64,000 bases of DNA, taken from positions 1-64,000 of the forward strand of contig JAUNOY010000002.1 in assembly GCA_030536995.1 (NCBI GenBank). Direction: 5' to 3'. The translations under genes were made by a program, and so were the position numbers. The notes below the pieces were generated by a model. It worked only from the letters and a program-made list of their open reading frames with translations. It made no database searches and was not told the DNA's origin. The first letter of the stretch is position 1, and each line of letters starts with the position of its first letter. Positions 28,819-37,452 of the stretch are shown one piece after another. This DNA comes from Eubacteriales bacterium. Its GTDB lineage: Bacteria; Bacillota; Clostridia; Lachnospirales; Lachnospiraceae.

Positions 28819-29838
28819 ATGAGGAAAGATGGAATAGGATACTTACCTGATTTTAAAAATACAGTGGAAACAGTGAAAGTTTTGTTGAATTTCTTTAAAG
28901 AAGAAAAGGGAACTATTGAATTGAAATATTTGCTGGAATCCTATTTTGGCAAAAAAGATATAAGCAACAATACTGTAAGATTGTTACAAAATACGTTATC
29001 TAACTATGGGCTGATATATGAAACTCAGGATTATGTTTATACAGTAACTGACAGAGGTAGGGAATGGATAAAGAAAGGAGGGGAAGAAGAATTACTGATG
29101 ATTATTCATGAGCATGTTACATATATGGGAGAGCTGCTTCTGGAGCTGGAAGGTAACAGAATGTCGCGTGAGGAGATACAGGAGCGAGCCATCTCTTTTT
29201 GTGGAGTGAAGTTTAATAATACAGATATTACCAGAAGACTTCAGATTTTTAAGAGTACAGGAATGGTTAATATGAATCGCCAGAAAAAATACAGTCTTAC
29301 ACAAAAAGGGAGAGTGTTTTTGAGCAGACTGGAATTAGATGTTGAAAGTCAGACTGTTTCTGAAAAACAAAATAAAGCAGATCAGAATGCAATAGAAAAA
29401 GAAAAACTATTTATTATAGAGAAACAGAATGAATACAACATTATAAAAAATCTGTACAAGACCGTGGTTTATTATTTTGCTAATAGAAAAAGTAATAGAA
29501 GTGTGGACTTTGATGCAGAAATCAAATCAAATATACCGGAAATTCAAAGTGTAAAAGCCGATGTATTGATATATTCTGTCAGGGAAAATAAAAAAATTCC
29601 GGAATTTATAATAGAAGTTGTTACGAAAGAAACAAGAAATAAAGACTTTTTAGAGAAACTGTTTGCTTATCAGAGAATGGGGGTTAAAGAATGTTGGATG
29701 GTAGATTACGTGTCTGAAAACGTAGTAATTTATGATTGGAAAAACGGGATTTTTAATATAGAAAATATAAATCAGAAAATCAGAAGTAAAAACCTCCCAG
29801 ATCTGAATATTAATTTTACATCTTTACAGGAAAAATAA
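28819..29838 (+). CDS. Winged-helix protein with C-terminal Uma2-type PD-(D/E)xK nuclease domain
   Basis: A 339-residue protein. The N-terminal 170 residues read as two winged-helix modules (TVRLLQNTLSNYGLIYETQDYVYTVTDRG and DITRRLQIFKSTGMVNMNRQKKYSLTQKG in outline). A charged linker (about 180-215) leads to a C-terminal domain with KADVLIYS, PEFIIEVVTKETRNKDFLEKL, GVKECWMVDY and VVIYDW, which is the Uma2 (DUF820) pattern of PD-(D/E)xK nucleases. AAAAGGAGG precedes the ATG. It is AT-rich and follows the toxin gene by 123 nt, so it may belong to the same acquired block. A defence or self-recognition role is a guess. Confidence 0.7.
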   Translation: MRKDGIGYLPDFKNTVETVKVLLNFFKEEKGTIELKYLLESYFGKKDISNNTVRLLQNTLSNYGLIYETQDYVYTVTDRGREWIKKGGEEELLMIIHEHVTYMGELLLELEGNRMSREEIQERAISFCGVKFNNTDITRRLQIFKSTGMVNMNRQKKYSLTQKGRVFLSRLELDVESQTVSEKQNKADQNAIEKEKLFIIEKQNEYNIIKNLYKTVVYYFANRKSNRSVDFDAEIKSNIPEIQSVKADVLIYSVRENKKIPEFIIEVVTKETRNKDFLEKLFAYQRMGVKECWMVDYVSENVVIYDWKNGIFNIENINQKIRSKNLPDLNINFTSLQEK

Positions 29839-29869
29839 TCAGACACCATTAAAAATTTTTAAGTGATTT

Positions 29870-29915
29870 ATTACAACCGCAATTTACGAAGATTTTACAA
29901 AGCCGCGATTTTACA
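29870..29915 (+). promoter_or_regulatory. Pho-box-like repeats upstream of pst
   Basis: ATTACA (29870), TTTACG (29883), TTTACA (29894) and TTTACA (29910) form a ladder; the 29883/29894 pair has the 11-bp period (TTWACA-N5-TTWACA) of Firmicute PhoP boxes. The last copy overlaps the -35. Confidence 0.55.
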
Positions 29916-29937
29916 TTTAACTTTCTTTTTTTATACT
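29910..29937 (+). promoter_or_regulatory. Promoter of the pst operon
   Basis: TTTACA (29910-29915), 16-nt spacer and TATACT (29932-29937), 73 nt before pstS. The weak -35 fits activation by a PhoP/PhoB-type regulator. Confidence 0.55.
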
Positions 29938-30009
29938 AAGTCCTGTCAGTAAGGCAAACGAAAACAGGAAAACAAAATAATAAAGTATAATAAAAGAGGA
30001 GAAAAAATC

Positions 30010-30867
30010 ATGAAAAAAAGAATCGCATCTATTTTAACAGCAGCAGTAATCGGAGCAACAGCAATCACAACAGTCGTAAGCGCAGCAAGCGGAGAAATCT
30101 CCGTTGTTTCCCGTGAAGATGGATCCGGAACAAGAGGTGCATTTGTAGAGCTTTTCGGAATTGAAGAAAAAATCGACGGTGAAAAAGTAGATATGACAAC
30201 AGAGGAAGCAAGCGTAACAAACAGCACATCTGTTATGATGACAACTGTTGCAGGAGATGAAAATGCAATTGGATATATTTCTCTTGGTTCTTTAAATGAT
30301 ACAGTAAAGGCTCTGAAAATCGACGGAGTTGAGGCAAGCGTGGAAAATGTTGCAGATGACAGCTATAAAGTATCCCGTCCGTTCAATATCATTACAGGCG
30401 AGGAAGTAAGTGCAGAAGCACAGGATTTCATCAACTTCATTCTCAGCGCAGACGGACAGCAGATTGTGGAAGACAACGGATACATTAAAGTGGACAATGA
30501 AGCGCCGGCATACGAGAGCACAAATCCGTCCGGAAAAGTGGTTCTTTCAGGCTCCTCATCTGTAACACCGGTTATGGAAAAATTAAGCGAGGCTTATCAG
30601 GAAGTTAATAAAGACATGACAATTGAAGTTCAGCAGAGCGATTCCACAACTGGTATTACATCTGCAAAAGACGGAATCTGCGACATTGGTATGGCATCCC
30701 GTGATCTTAAAGACGAGGAAAAAGAAGGTCTTACAGCTACAGTTATCGCAAAAGATGGTATCGCAGTAATTGTAAATAATACAAACGAAATGGAAGACAT
30801 GACAAGCGAGCAGGTTAAATCCATCTTCACAGGCGAGACAACAGAGTGGGAAGAACTTTCCAAATAA
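30010..30867 (+). CDS. pstS: Circularly permuted phosphate-binding protein (PstS-like)
   Basis: Phosphate-binding protein of the PstSCAB importer, 285 residues. A signal peptide (about 1-28, ending VVSAASG) has no lipobox Cys. The order of the two halves is swapped relative to ordinary PstS. Residues about 30-165 contain the normally C-terminal half (VVSREDGSGTRGAF, AIGYISLGSLNDTVKALKIDG, DFINFILSADGQQIVE). Residues about 175-285 contain the normally N-terminal half (LSGSSSVTPVMEKL, CDIGMASRDLKDEE, KSIFTGETTEWEEL). All phosphate-contact motifs remain, so it should function. It heads the pst operon; a palindrome separates it from pstC. Confidence 0.88.
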   Translation: MKKRIASILTAAVIGATAITTVVSAASGEISVVSREDGSGTRGAFVELFGIEEKIDGEKVDMTTEEASVTNSTSVMMTTVAGDENAIGYISLGSLNDTVKALKIDGVEASVENVADDSYKVSRPFNIITGEEVSAEAQDFINFILSADGQQIVEDNGYIKVDNEAPAYESTNPSGKVVLSGSSSVTPVMEKLSEAYQEVNKDMTIEVQQSDSTTGITSAKDGICDIGMASRDLKDEEKEGLTATVIAKDGIAVIVNNTNEMEDMTSEQVKSIFTGETTEWEELSK

Positions 30868-30890
30868 TCGAAACTACAGTGAAGAAGACC

Positions 30891-30912
30891 GAGCGGCTCT
30901 TAAGAGCCGCTC
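30891..30912 (+). other. Intercistronic palindrome between pstS and pstC
   Basis: GAGCGGCTCTT followed directly by AAGAGCCGCTC is a perfect 11-bp palindrome with no T-run after it. It may protect the pstS mRNA end or damp transcription into pstC, raising binding protein over permease. Confidence 0.7.
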
Positions 30913-30987
30913 AAACCTTGTAAGAATCCTGTGCCGGGGCTCTATGGCAGAGTCCTGAATTATATTGGTAATGAAAGGTGTGCATAT

Positions 30988-31890
30988 ATGAATCACTTAA
31001 ATGAAAAGAGCACAAAAAATTCCGGCTTAAAGAAAGGGAGTCTGAAAGAAGGCGGTATGAAGCTAATCTTTATGACTGCAGCGTGTGCTTCTGTACTGGC
31101 CGTATTTTTAATCTGTATCTTCCTTTTTGCAAGCGGTGTGCCTGCAATCGGTAAAATCGGTCCTGTAGAATTTTTATTTGGAAAGTTATGGAAACCTTCC
31201 AACGGAAAATTCGGAATTCTTCCAATGATCGTAGCAAGTATTTATGTGACAGGCGGAGCTATCCTGATGGGCGTACCAATTGCTCTTTTTACTTCAGTAT
31301 TCATGGCGCGCTACTGTCCGAAAAAAATTTATAGTCCTTTAAAATCAGGAATTGAACTGATGGCGGGAGTTCCGTCTATTGTATATGGTTTCTTTGGATT
31401 GATTGTAATTGTACCATTTATTCGAGATACTTTTGGAGGAAGAGGAACAAGTATGTTGGCGGCATCTGTTCTTTTGGGAATTATGATACTTCCTACTATT
31501 ATCGGGGTGACGGAATCTGCAATTCGAAGCGTGCCGGAGAGCTATTATGAAGGTTCGCTTGCATTGGGAGCAACAAAGGAAAGAAGTATTTTCCGTGTAA
31601 TGCTTCCGGCTGCCAAATCCGGGATTCTGGCAGGTGTTGTACTGGGAATTGGCCGCGCGATCGGTGAAACAATGGCAGTTGTTATGGTAGCCGGAGGTCA
31701 GCCGAGAATGCCTAAGGGAATCCTTAAGGGAGTCCGTACCATGACTGCAAATATCGTGACGGAAATGGGATATGCATCCGGTCTTCACAGAGAAGCTCTG
31801 ATTGCAACGGCAGTGGTACTTTTTGTCTTTATTCTGATTATAAACTTAAGTATTTCCATGCTGAACAGGAGGGCGGAAAATGCAAATTGA
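30988..31890 (+). CDS. pstC: Phosphate ABC transporter permease PstC
   Basis: Inner-membrane permease of the high-affinity phosphate importer, 300 residues, with about six hydrophobic helices and the EAA-type coupling segment SYYEGSLALGATKERSIFRVMLPAA followed by GIGRAIGETMAV. I use the ATG at 30988 (AAAGGTG upstream); the frame runs back to about 30931 without a good site. The last 11 nt overlap pstA. Confidence 0.96.
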   Translation: MNHLNEKSTKNSGLKKGSLKEGGMKLIFMTAACASVLAVFLICIFLFASGVPAIGKIGPVEFLFGKLWKPSNGKFGILPMIVASIYVTGGAILMGVPIALFTSVFMARYCPKKIYSPLKSGIELMAGVPSIVYGFFGLIVIVPFIRDTFGGRGTSMLAASVLLGIMILPTIIGVTESAIRSVPESYYEGSLALGATKERSIFRVMLPAAKSGILAGVVLGIGRAIGETMAVVMVAGGQPRMPKGILKGVRTMTANIVTEMGYASGLHREALIATAVVLFVFILIINLSISMLNRRAENAN

Positions 31891-32785
31891 TACAACTACA
31901 ACTGTAGATATTTCAGAAAAGAAGAAGCAGAACAGTTCTTCATTTGTAAGTAAGATAAATGCATATCTGACTCACCCGGGTTCAGGAATTCTGGCACTTA
32001 TTACAATGCTGGCAGCGATTCTTACTTTCGCGATACTGGCATTTCTGGTAGGATATATTCTTGTGAAAGGTATTCCATATTTGACGGCTGATTTATTTGC
32101 TATGGAATACAATTCGGAGAATGTATCGCTGGTTCCGTCTCTGATCAACACCTTTATTATGACAGCAGTTTCCCTTGTGATTGCAGCTCCGCTGGGGATT
32201 TTTGCAGCAATTTATCTTGTGGAATATGCAAAAAAAGGAAGCCGTTTTGTAGGGCTTATTCGTATTACTGCTGAGACACTTTCGGGTATTCCATCTATTG
32301 TATACGGACTTTTTGGTATGTTGTTTTTCGTGACAACAATGAAGTGGGGACTTTCACTTTTGTCAGGCGCATTTACCATGGTAATTATGATTCTTCCACT
32401 GATCATGCGTACTGCAGAGGAGGCGCTGAAATCAGTGCCGGATTCCTACAGAGAGGCAAGTTTCGGACTTGGAGCAGGGAAGCTTCGTACGATTTTTACT
32501 ATAGTTCTTCCATCTGCAGTACCGGGAATTCTGGCTGGTGTGATTCTTGCTATCGGTCGTGTGGTAGGAGAGACTGCAGCGCTGATTTATACGGCAGGTA
32601 CGGTTGCCCAGGTGCCTGACAGTCTTATGGGGTCAGGCAGAACGTTGGCACTTCATATGTACGTGCTTTCCAGTGAAGCGCTTCATATGAATCAGGCTTC
32701 TGCGACAGCAGTTGTGATTTTACTGTTTGTTTTATTCATTAATTTCCTCTCCGGAAAAATTGCAAAAAGAATTGCGAAAGGATAA
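31880..32785 (+). CDS. pstA: Phosphate ABC transporter permease PstA
   Basis: Second membrane subunit, 301 residues, with about six helices and the coupling segment [25 protein letters not shown] and [21 protein letters not shown] within the pstC end provides the ribosome site, and the ATG overlaps pstC, so translation is coupled. pstB follows after 5 nt. Confidence 0.96.
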   Translation: MQIDTTTTVDISEKKKQNSSSFVSKINAYLTHPGSGILALITMLAAILTFAILAFLVGYILVKGIPYLTADLFAMEYNSENVSLVPSLINTFIMTAVSLVIAAPLGIFAAIYLVEYAKKGSRFVGLIRITAETLSGIPSIVYGLFGMLFFVTTMKWGLSLLSGAFTMVIMILPLIMRTAEEALKSVPDSYREASFGLGAGKLRTIFTIVLPSAVPGILAGVILAIGRVVGETAALIYTAGTVAQVPDSLMGSGRTLALHMYVLSSEALHMNQASATAVVILLFVLFINFLSGKIAKRIAKG

Positions 32786-32790
32786 TAATT

Positions 32791-33549
32791 ATGACTTCAA
32801 ATACAAAAATCCTTGTGGAAAATATGAATCTTCATTATGGGAAATTCCACGCATTAAAAGACATTAATATGATGATTCCGGAAAAGGAAATCACTGCCTT
32901 TATCGGGCCGAGCGGATGTGGAAAATCGACTCTTCTTAAGTCTTTAAACAGGATGAATGATCTTGTGGAGGGATGTGTTATAACCGGAAAAGTAGAGCTT
33001 GACGGCGAAGATATTTATGGAAATATGGATGTCAATCTTCTCAGAAAAAGAGTGGGAATGGTGTTCCAGAAGCCTAATCCTTTTCCGATGAGCATTTACG
33101 ACAATATTGCTTACGGTCCTCGTACGCACGGAATCCGTTCCAAGGCAAAGCTTGATGAGATTGTAGAGAAATCTCTCCGTGATGCTGCTATTTGGGATGA
33201 AGTAAAGGACAGATTAAAGAAAAGTGCACTTGGAATGTCCGGTGGTCAGCAGCAGCGTCTCTGTATTGCCAGAGCTCTTGCCGTACAGCCGGAGGTTCTT
33301 CTTATGGACGAACCGACCTCTGCTCTTGACCCGATTTCTACTTCAAAGATTGAAGATCTTGCACTGGAATTAAAGAAAAATTATACAATTGTCATGGTAA
33401 CTCATAATATGCAGCAGGCAACTCGTATTTCTGATAAAACAGCGTTTTTCCTTCTTGGAGAAGTCGTGGAATTTGACGATACAGACAAGTTATTCTCCAT
33501 GCCTCACGACAAGAGGACGGAGGATTATATAACAGGAAGGTTTGGGTGA
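32791..33549 (+). CDS. pstB: Phosphate ABC transporter ATP-binding protein PstB
   Basis: ATPase of the phosphate importer, 252 residues. Walker [10 protein letters not shown] (about residue 38), Q-loop [11 protein letters not shown], signature MSGGQQQR (about 150) and Walker [13 protein letters not shown] are intact. KSLNRMNDL after Walker A is the PstB-specific signature. Stop codon abuts phoU. Confidence 0.98.
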   Translation: MTSNTKILVENMNLHYGKFHALKDINMMIPEKEITAFIGPSGCGKSTLLKSLNRMNDLVEGCVITGKVELDGEDIYGNMDVNLLRKRVGMVFQKPNPFPMSIYDNIAYGPRTHGIRSKAKLDEIVEKSLRDAAIWDEVKDRLKKSALGMSGGQQQRLCIARALAVQPEVLLMDEPTSALDPISTSKIEDLALELKKNYTIVMVTHNMQQATRISDKTAFFLLGEVVEFDDTDKLFSMPHDKRTEDYITGRFG

Positions 33550-33553
33550 TAGT

Positions 33554-34231
33554 ATGGCAAGATATTTTGAAAGACAGCTTGAAACGCTTCATGTAGAGCT
33601 GATTACCATGGGAAGTCTGTGTGAAAAAGCAATTTCTTTTTCTGCAAAAGCGATTCTGGGACAGGCGCAGGAGTTTGCGGAGATTGTGTTTGAAACTGAC
33701 AGAGAAATTGATGCAAAAGAGCGGGAAATTGAAAATCTGTGTATGCGTCTTCTTCTTCATCAGCACCCGGTTGCAGGAGATTTAAGAGAGGTTTCGGCAG
33801 CAATGAAGATGGTATCCGATATGGAAAGAATCGGAGATCAGGCATCGGATATTGCGGATCTGGCGCAATATATTGATAAGCAGTCAGCTTCTGTTGTTAT
33901 GAATATCGGAGGTATGGCTGATAATGCGGTAAAAATGGTGACAGAAAGTGTGGATGCTTTTGTAAAAAGCGATCTGGAGCTTAGCAGAAAGGTCATTGAC
34001 AGTGACGATCTGGTAGACGCGGCATTTAATGAGATTAAAGAGAAAATAGCAGAGCTGGTGCAGGGGGGGAATCTTGATGTGAAAACAGGACTTGACCTTC
34101 TTATGGCTGCTAAATATCTGGAAAGAATCGGGGATCATGCCGTAAATATTGCCGAATGGGTAGAATACTCTATAACCGGAGAGCATAGAAATAACGAGCA
34201 TCAGGGGCGTTTGGACGCCAGAGAAAGCTGA
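33554..34231 (+). CDS. phoU: Phosphate signalling regulator PhoU
   Basis: Helical metal-binding regulator that couples PstSCAB status to the sensor kinase, 225 residues. The two PhoU repeats are visible, with E/D-x3-D-type clusters and KMVSDMERIGDQASDIA and AKYLERIGDHAVNIAEW. The ATG at 33554 is 4 nt after the pstB stop, with GGGTGA nearby. phoR follows after 24 nt. Confidence 0.95.
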   Translation: MARYFERQLETLHVELITMGSLCEKAISFSAKAILGQAQEFAEIVFETDREIDAKEREIENLCMRLLLHQHPVAGDLREVSAAMKMVSDMERIGDQASDIADLAQYIDKQSASVVMNIGGMADNAVKMVTESVDAFVKSDLELSRKVIDSDDLVDAAFNEIKEKIAELVQGGNLDVKTGLDLLMAAKYLERIGDHAVNIAEWVEYSITGEHRNNEHQGRLDARES

Positions 34232-34255
34232 GAAAACAGGGCGGAGGATGAGAAC

Positions 34256-35923
34256 TTGACCAAAAAAATTTTTAAATCAATGATGCTGGTATTAAGTATC
34301 ACACTGGTGGTTGGACTGGCTTTTATCCTGGGAATTCTTTATCGTCATTTTGGCAAACAGATACAGGTAGAGCTGGATAAAGAAGCTGTTTATCTAAGCT
34401 ATGGCGTGGAGGAAAAAGGGATTTCTTACCTGAAAAATCTGACAGAAAAAGATTCCAGAATCACCTATATTGCTGCAGACGGAACAGTACTGTTTGATAA
34501 TGAAACAGATGCACAGTCTATGGAAAACCATGGGGAAAGAGACGAAATTCAAAAGGCGCTGAAGTATGGGGAAGGCAACTCTGTCAGAATGTCAGATACT
34601 CTTGGGGAAAAAACTATTTATCATGCTCTCCGTCTAAAAGATGGTTCTGTTCTGAGAGTCTCCAGCACACAGTATTCTGCATTGGCTCTTGTGGGGGAAC
34701 TTGTACTTCCTATGTGCTGGATTCTGGTTTTGATGCTGATTTTATCAGGAATTTTTGCGTCACGGTTGTCGAGAAAAATTGTAGAACCGGTAAATACGCT
34801 TAATCTGGATAATCCGGAAAGTAATCAGATTTATGAAGAAGTAGAACCTCTTTTAAGTAGAATCTACAGACAGAATCGGCAGATTCAGAGCCAGCTTGAG
34901 GCTGCGAAGCAGCAGCAGGAGGAGTTTGCTCTTATTACAGAAAACATGCAGGAAGGTCTGATCGTAATAGATAAGTACACGATGATTCTTTCGGCAAATA
35001 CCAGTGCATGGAAGCTTTTCCATGTTACAAAAGAAGAATTCGGACAGAGTGTGTACAATCTGAACAGAAGTGAAGAATTCCGAAAAGTAATAGAAAGCGT
35101 GCTGGAAGGCGGTCATGAAGAAACAATACTGAAAATGGACAGTCGTGATATTCAGGTCATTGCGAATCCGGTTATCAGAGAAAATAAGGTAGAGGGTGCG
35201 GTAATTCTTCTTATGAATGTGACGGAGAAAGTTGAGCGCGAAAATTTGAGAAGAGAGTTTTCGGCTAATGTATCGCATGAATTAAAGACTCCTTTGACTT
35301 CAATTTCCGGTATTGCGGAAATTATTCAGGACGGTTATGTGCAGCCGGATGATGTGAAGCATTTTGCAGGAAGGATATATAAGGAGTCACAGCATTTGAT
35401 TCAGCTGGTTGAAGATGTTATTCGTATTTCCCAGCTTGACGAAGCACAGGTTCCGTATGAGTGGGAAAATGTGGATCTTTATCAGATGTCAAAAGACATT
35501 TTTGCAAGTCTTGGAGACTGGGCAAAAGAACAGAATGTACATCTTTATATTGGCGGTGAACGTACCATTTGCCATACTGTTCGTCCGATTCTTGAGGAAG
35601 CAGTTTATAATCTTTGTGAAAATGCGGTTAAATACAACAAAAATGACGGAAGTGTCAGCATTTTGATTAACGAGGATCAAGAAAAGATTCAGATTACCGT
35701 GAAGGATACAGGAGTAGGAATTCCGGCAGAAGACCAGAGCCGTGTATTTGAAAGATTTTATCGTGTAGATAAGAGCCATTCCAAAGAAGTATCCGGAACC
35801 GGTCTGGGGCTTTCAATCGTAAAACATGCAGTAACTTTCCTGAAGGGAAGTATTACCCTGCAAAGCAGGGAAGGAATCGGGACAGAGATTACCATTGAGC
35901 TTCCGAAAGAAATAAAAGAATAG
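34256..35923 (+). CDS. phoR: PhoR-like sensor histidine kinase
   Basis: Membrane sensor kinase of 555 residues. Two membrane segments (about 9-30 and 145-168) bracket an extracellular domain of about 115 residues. A PAS region (about 220-320) follows, then the H-box FSANVSHELKTPL (His about 341), N-box ENAVKYN (about 455), DTGVGIP and GTGLGLSIVKHAV. The start is a TTG at 34256 behind GGAGG. Its place after phoU argues for the PhoR role, but no response-regulator gene lies in or next to the operon, so its partner must be elsewhere. Confidence 0.9.
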   Translation: MTKKIFKSMMLVLSITLVVGLAFILGILYRHFGKQIQVELDKEAVYLSYGVEEKGISYLKNLTEKDSRITYIAADGTVLFDNETDAQSMENHGERDEIQKALKYGEGNSVRMSDTLGEKTIYHALRLKDGSVLRVSSTQYSALALVGELVLPMCWILVLMLILSGIFASRLSRKIVEPVNTLNLDNPESNQIYEEVEPLLSRIYRQNRQIQSQLEAAKQQQEEFALITENMQEGLIVIDKYTMILSANTSAWKLFHVTKEEFGQSVYNLNRSEEFRKVIESVLEGGHEETILKMDSRDIQVIANPVIRENKVEGAVILLMNVTEKVERENLRREFSANVSHELKTPLTSISGIAEIIQDGYVQPDDVKHFAGRIYKESQHLIQLVEDVIRISQLDEAQVPYEWENVDLYQMSKDIFASLGDWAKEQNVHLYIGGERTICHTVRPILEEAVYNLCENAVKYNKNDGSVSILINEDQEKIQITVKDTGVGIPAEDQSRVFERFYRVDKSHSKEVSGTGLGLSIVKHAVTFLKGSITLQSREGIGTEITIELPKEIKE

Positions 35924-35957
35924 CAGTTGCGCTGAGATAACAGACAGGAAAAATAAA

Positions 35958-36004
35958 AAAGCACGGAACCTTTCGAAGAGAATTTTCAGAGGTTCTGTGC
36001 TTTT
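35958..36004. terminator. Bidirectional terminator between phoR and the convergent gene
   Basis: AAAGCACGGAACCT pairs with AGGTTCTGTGCTTT around an 18-nt loop, with A- and T-rich flanks on both sides (ending GCTTTTGT on plus). Confidence 0.85.
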
Positions 36005-36007
36005 GTC

Positions 36008-37291
36008 TTACTTTGTGAAGAACAGGAAATCTGCGCATGGACGCTGGTAATTTCCAATGAGTTTATTCATGACTCTGCCGTTGTAGTAGAGAGTGGAAGA
36101 GCCGCCGCCATCCAGATTATAGGCGTATTTACAGTTGTAGGATTGAAAAATATTTACCATATCCCAGTGATTCAGTCCTGTGTATTCTCCGGTATCTGTA
36201 ACCAGAAGGACATAATCATTGGGTTTTACCATACCTATAGCAGTACGCGGATAGTATTTCCGGGTTTCGGCCCAGGGAGGCTGTGCTGCACCGTCCTTGA
36301 TGAGAATCGGGCCGAAGTTATAGGTATCTTTTACTCCTGCCTTTAAAAGATCTCTGCCGGAAAGTCCCTGAGGAGGTGTGTAAATGGTTCCGTCTTTTTT
36401 TACAGCCATAACACTGTAGCTTGTTGCGTAATCGCCATAGATTTTTCCATTTTTAATACACATGCCAAGGGGGGAAGGTTTTCCGGTCCCATAGTCGAAA
36501 GCGCTTCCGTTAACACCTATGATTCCTTTATTTGCCGAGACTGCGCTGGAGGTTGTCTGCCGCGTTCCCCCATAGGTTCCGTTGGAGAGGGCGGACTTTA
36601 TCTGAGAGGGCTTTGAGGTTTTAATATGCGCGACCCAGTAGGAAATTCCGTGAAGCTTCTTTCTCTGAAGATCGATATTCAGGGTTGTGCTGGTGTAGGT
36701 ATACTTATCCTTGCTTTCTGTTGTGACGGTACGAATAGTACGTCTTCCGTTTTTGTCTACATAATATTTTCCGATGTTCCTGTTTCTTGCCATAACGCCG
36801 GTCTTTTTATCGAAATAATAATAGTATTTTCCAATCTTCTGCCATCCGGTAGCCATAGTGGAATTGGAGAGAAAATAAAACTTTTTATTTCCTTCTGTTT
36901 TCCATTTATTTGCGATAGCAACTCCCCGGTTATCGAAATAATATTTATATTTAGTTCCTGTTGCCCAGCGGTTTCGGAACATGGCTCCGTTTTTGCGGTT
37001 ATAGTAATATTTGTTTCCAGAGCGCTTCATCCAGCCTGTAAACTGCCTTCCGTCTGCCAGACTGTAGTAATAATAGCCCTTATATTTAATAGAGCCACGG
37101 AGAAGTCTGCCTTTGGAATTATAAAAATAATAATTATTCCCAATTTTCTGCCAGCCTGTTTTCTTCGAAGTAATGCTGACCTTTGCATTTTCTTTTGATA
37201 CATAGGAAGCCGCCTGGACAGAAGCTGTGCATGATACGCACAGAAGCAAAACCAGAAACAGCATCCCAAGCTGCCTGCGAATCTTTTTCAT
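36008..37291 (-). CDS. Secreted cell-wall-repeat protein with phosphodiester glycosidase domain
   Basis: Exported protein of 427 residues with a signal peptide (about 1-27). Residues about 40-190 hold roughly seven GW-type cell-wall-binding repeats (GWQKIGNNYYFYNSKG, then similar units). The C-terminal 220 residues match the phosphodiester glycosidase (NAGPA/DUF2233) fold: GVNGSAFDYGTGKPSPLG, GPILIKDG, PRTAIGMVK and the hallmark NLDGGGSSTLYYNG. It probably removes a sugar from a phosphodiester on surface polymers such as teichoic acid or glycoprotein; the exact substrate is unknown. A TATAAT lies about 34 nt upstream on minus with a weak -35. Confidence 0.85.
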   Translation of the reverse strand: MKKIRRQLGMLFLVLLLCVSCTASVQAASYVSKENAKVSITSKKTGWQKIGNNYYFYNSKGRLLRGSIKYKGYYYYSLADGRQFTGWMKRSGNKYYYNRKNGAMFRNRWATGTKYKYYFDNRGVAIANKWKTEGNKKFYFLSNSTMATGWQKIGKYYYYFDKKTGVMARNRNIGKYYVDKNGRRTIRTVTTESKDKYTYTSTTLNIDLQRKKLHGISYWVAHIKTSKPSQIKSALSNGTYGGTRQTTSSAVSANKGIIGVNGSAFDYGTGKPSPLGMCIKNGKIYGDYATSYSVMAVKKDGTIYTPPQGLSGRDLLKAGVKDTYNFGPILIKDGAAQPPWAETRKYYPRTAIGMVKPNDYVLLVTDTGEYTGLNHWDMVNIFQSYNCKYAYNLDGGGSSTLYYNGRVMNKLIGNYQRPCADFLFFTK

Positions 37292-37370
37292 TGTATCGTC
37301 TCCAATAATTAAAATGATATTATGATTATATCATAGAATGATGAAAAACTGTATTGGGAATTTTATCCAA

Positions 37371-37402
37371 AAAAAAACCGACACTTAAAGTGCCGGTTTT
37401 TT
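37371..37402 (-). terminator. Terminator of the SGNH-methyltransferase-YitT operon
   Basis: AAACCGACACTT and AAGTGCCGGTTT nearly mirror each other, with a T-run on the minus side (nine A on plus at its left). It ends the minus-strand operon before the glycosidase gene. Confidence 0.85.
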
Positions 37403-37452
37403 GCCGAAATCAATAATTATACGCCCCTTCATAGGTACTGCAGCGGTTACCG

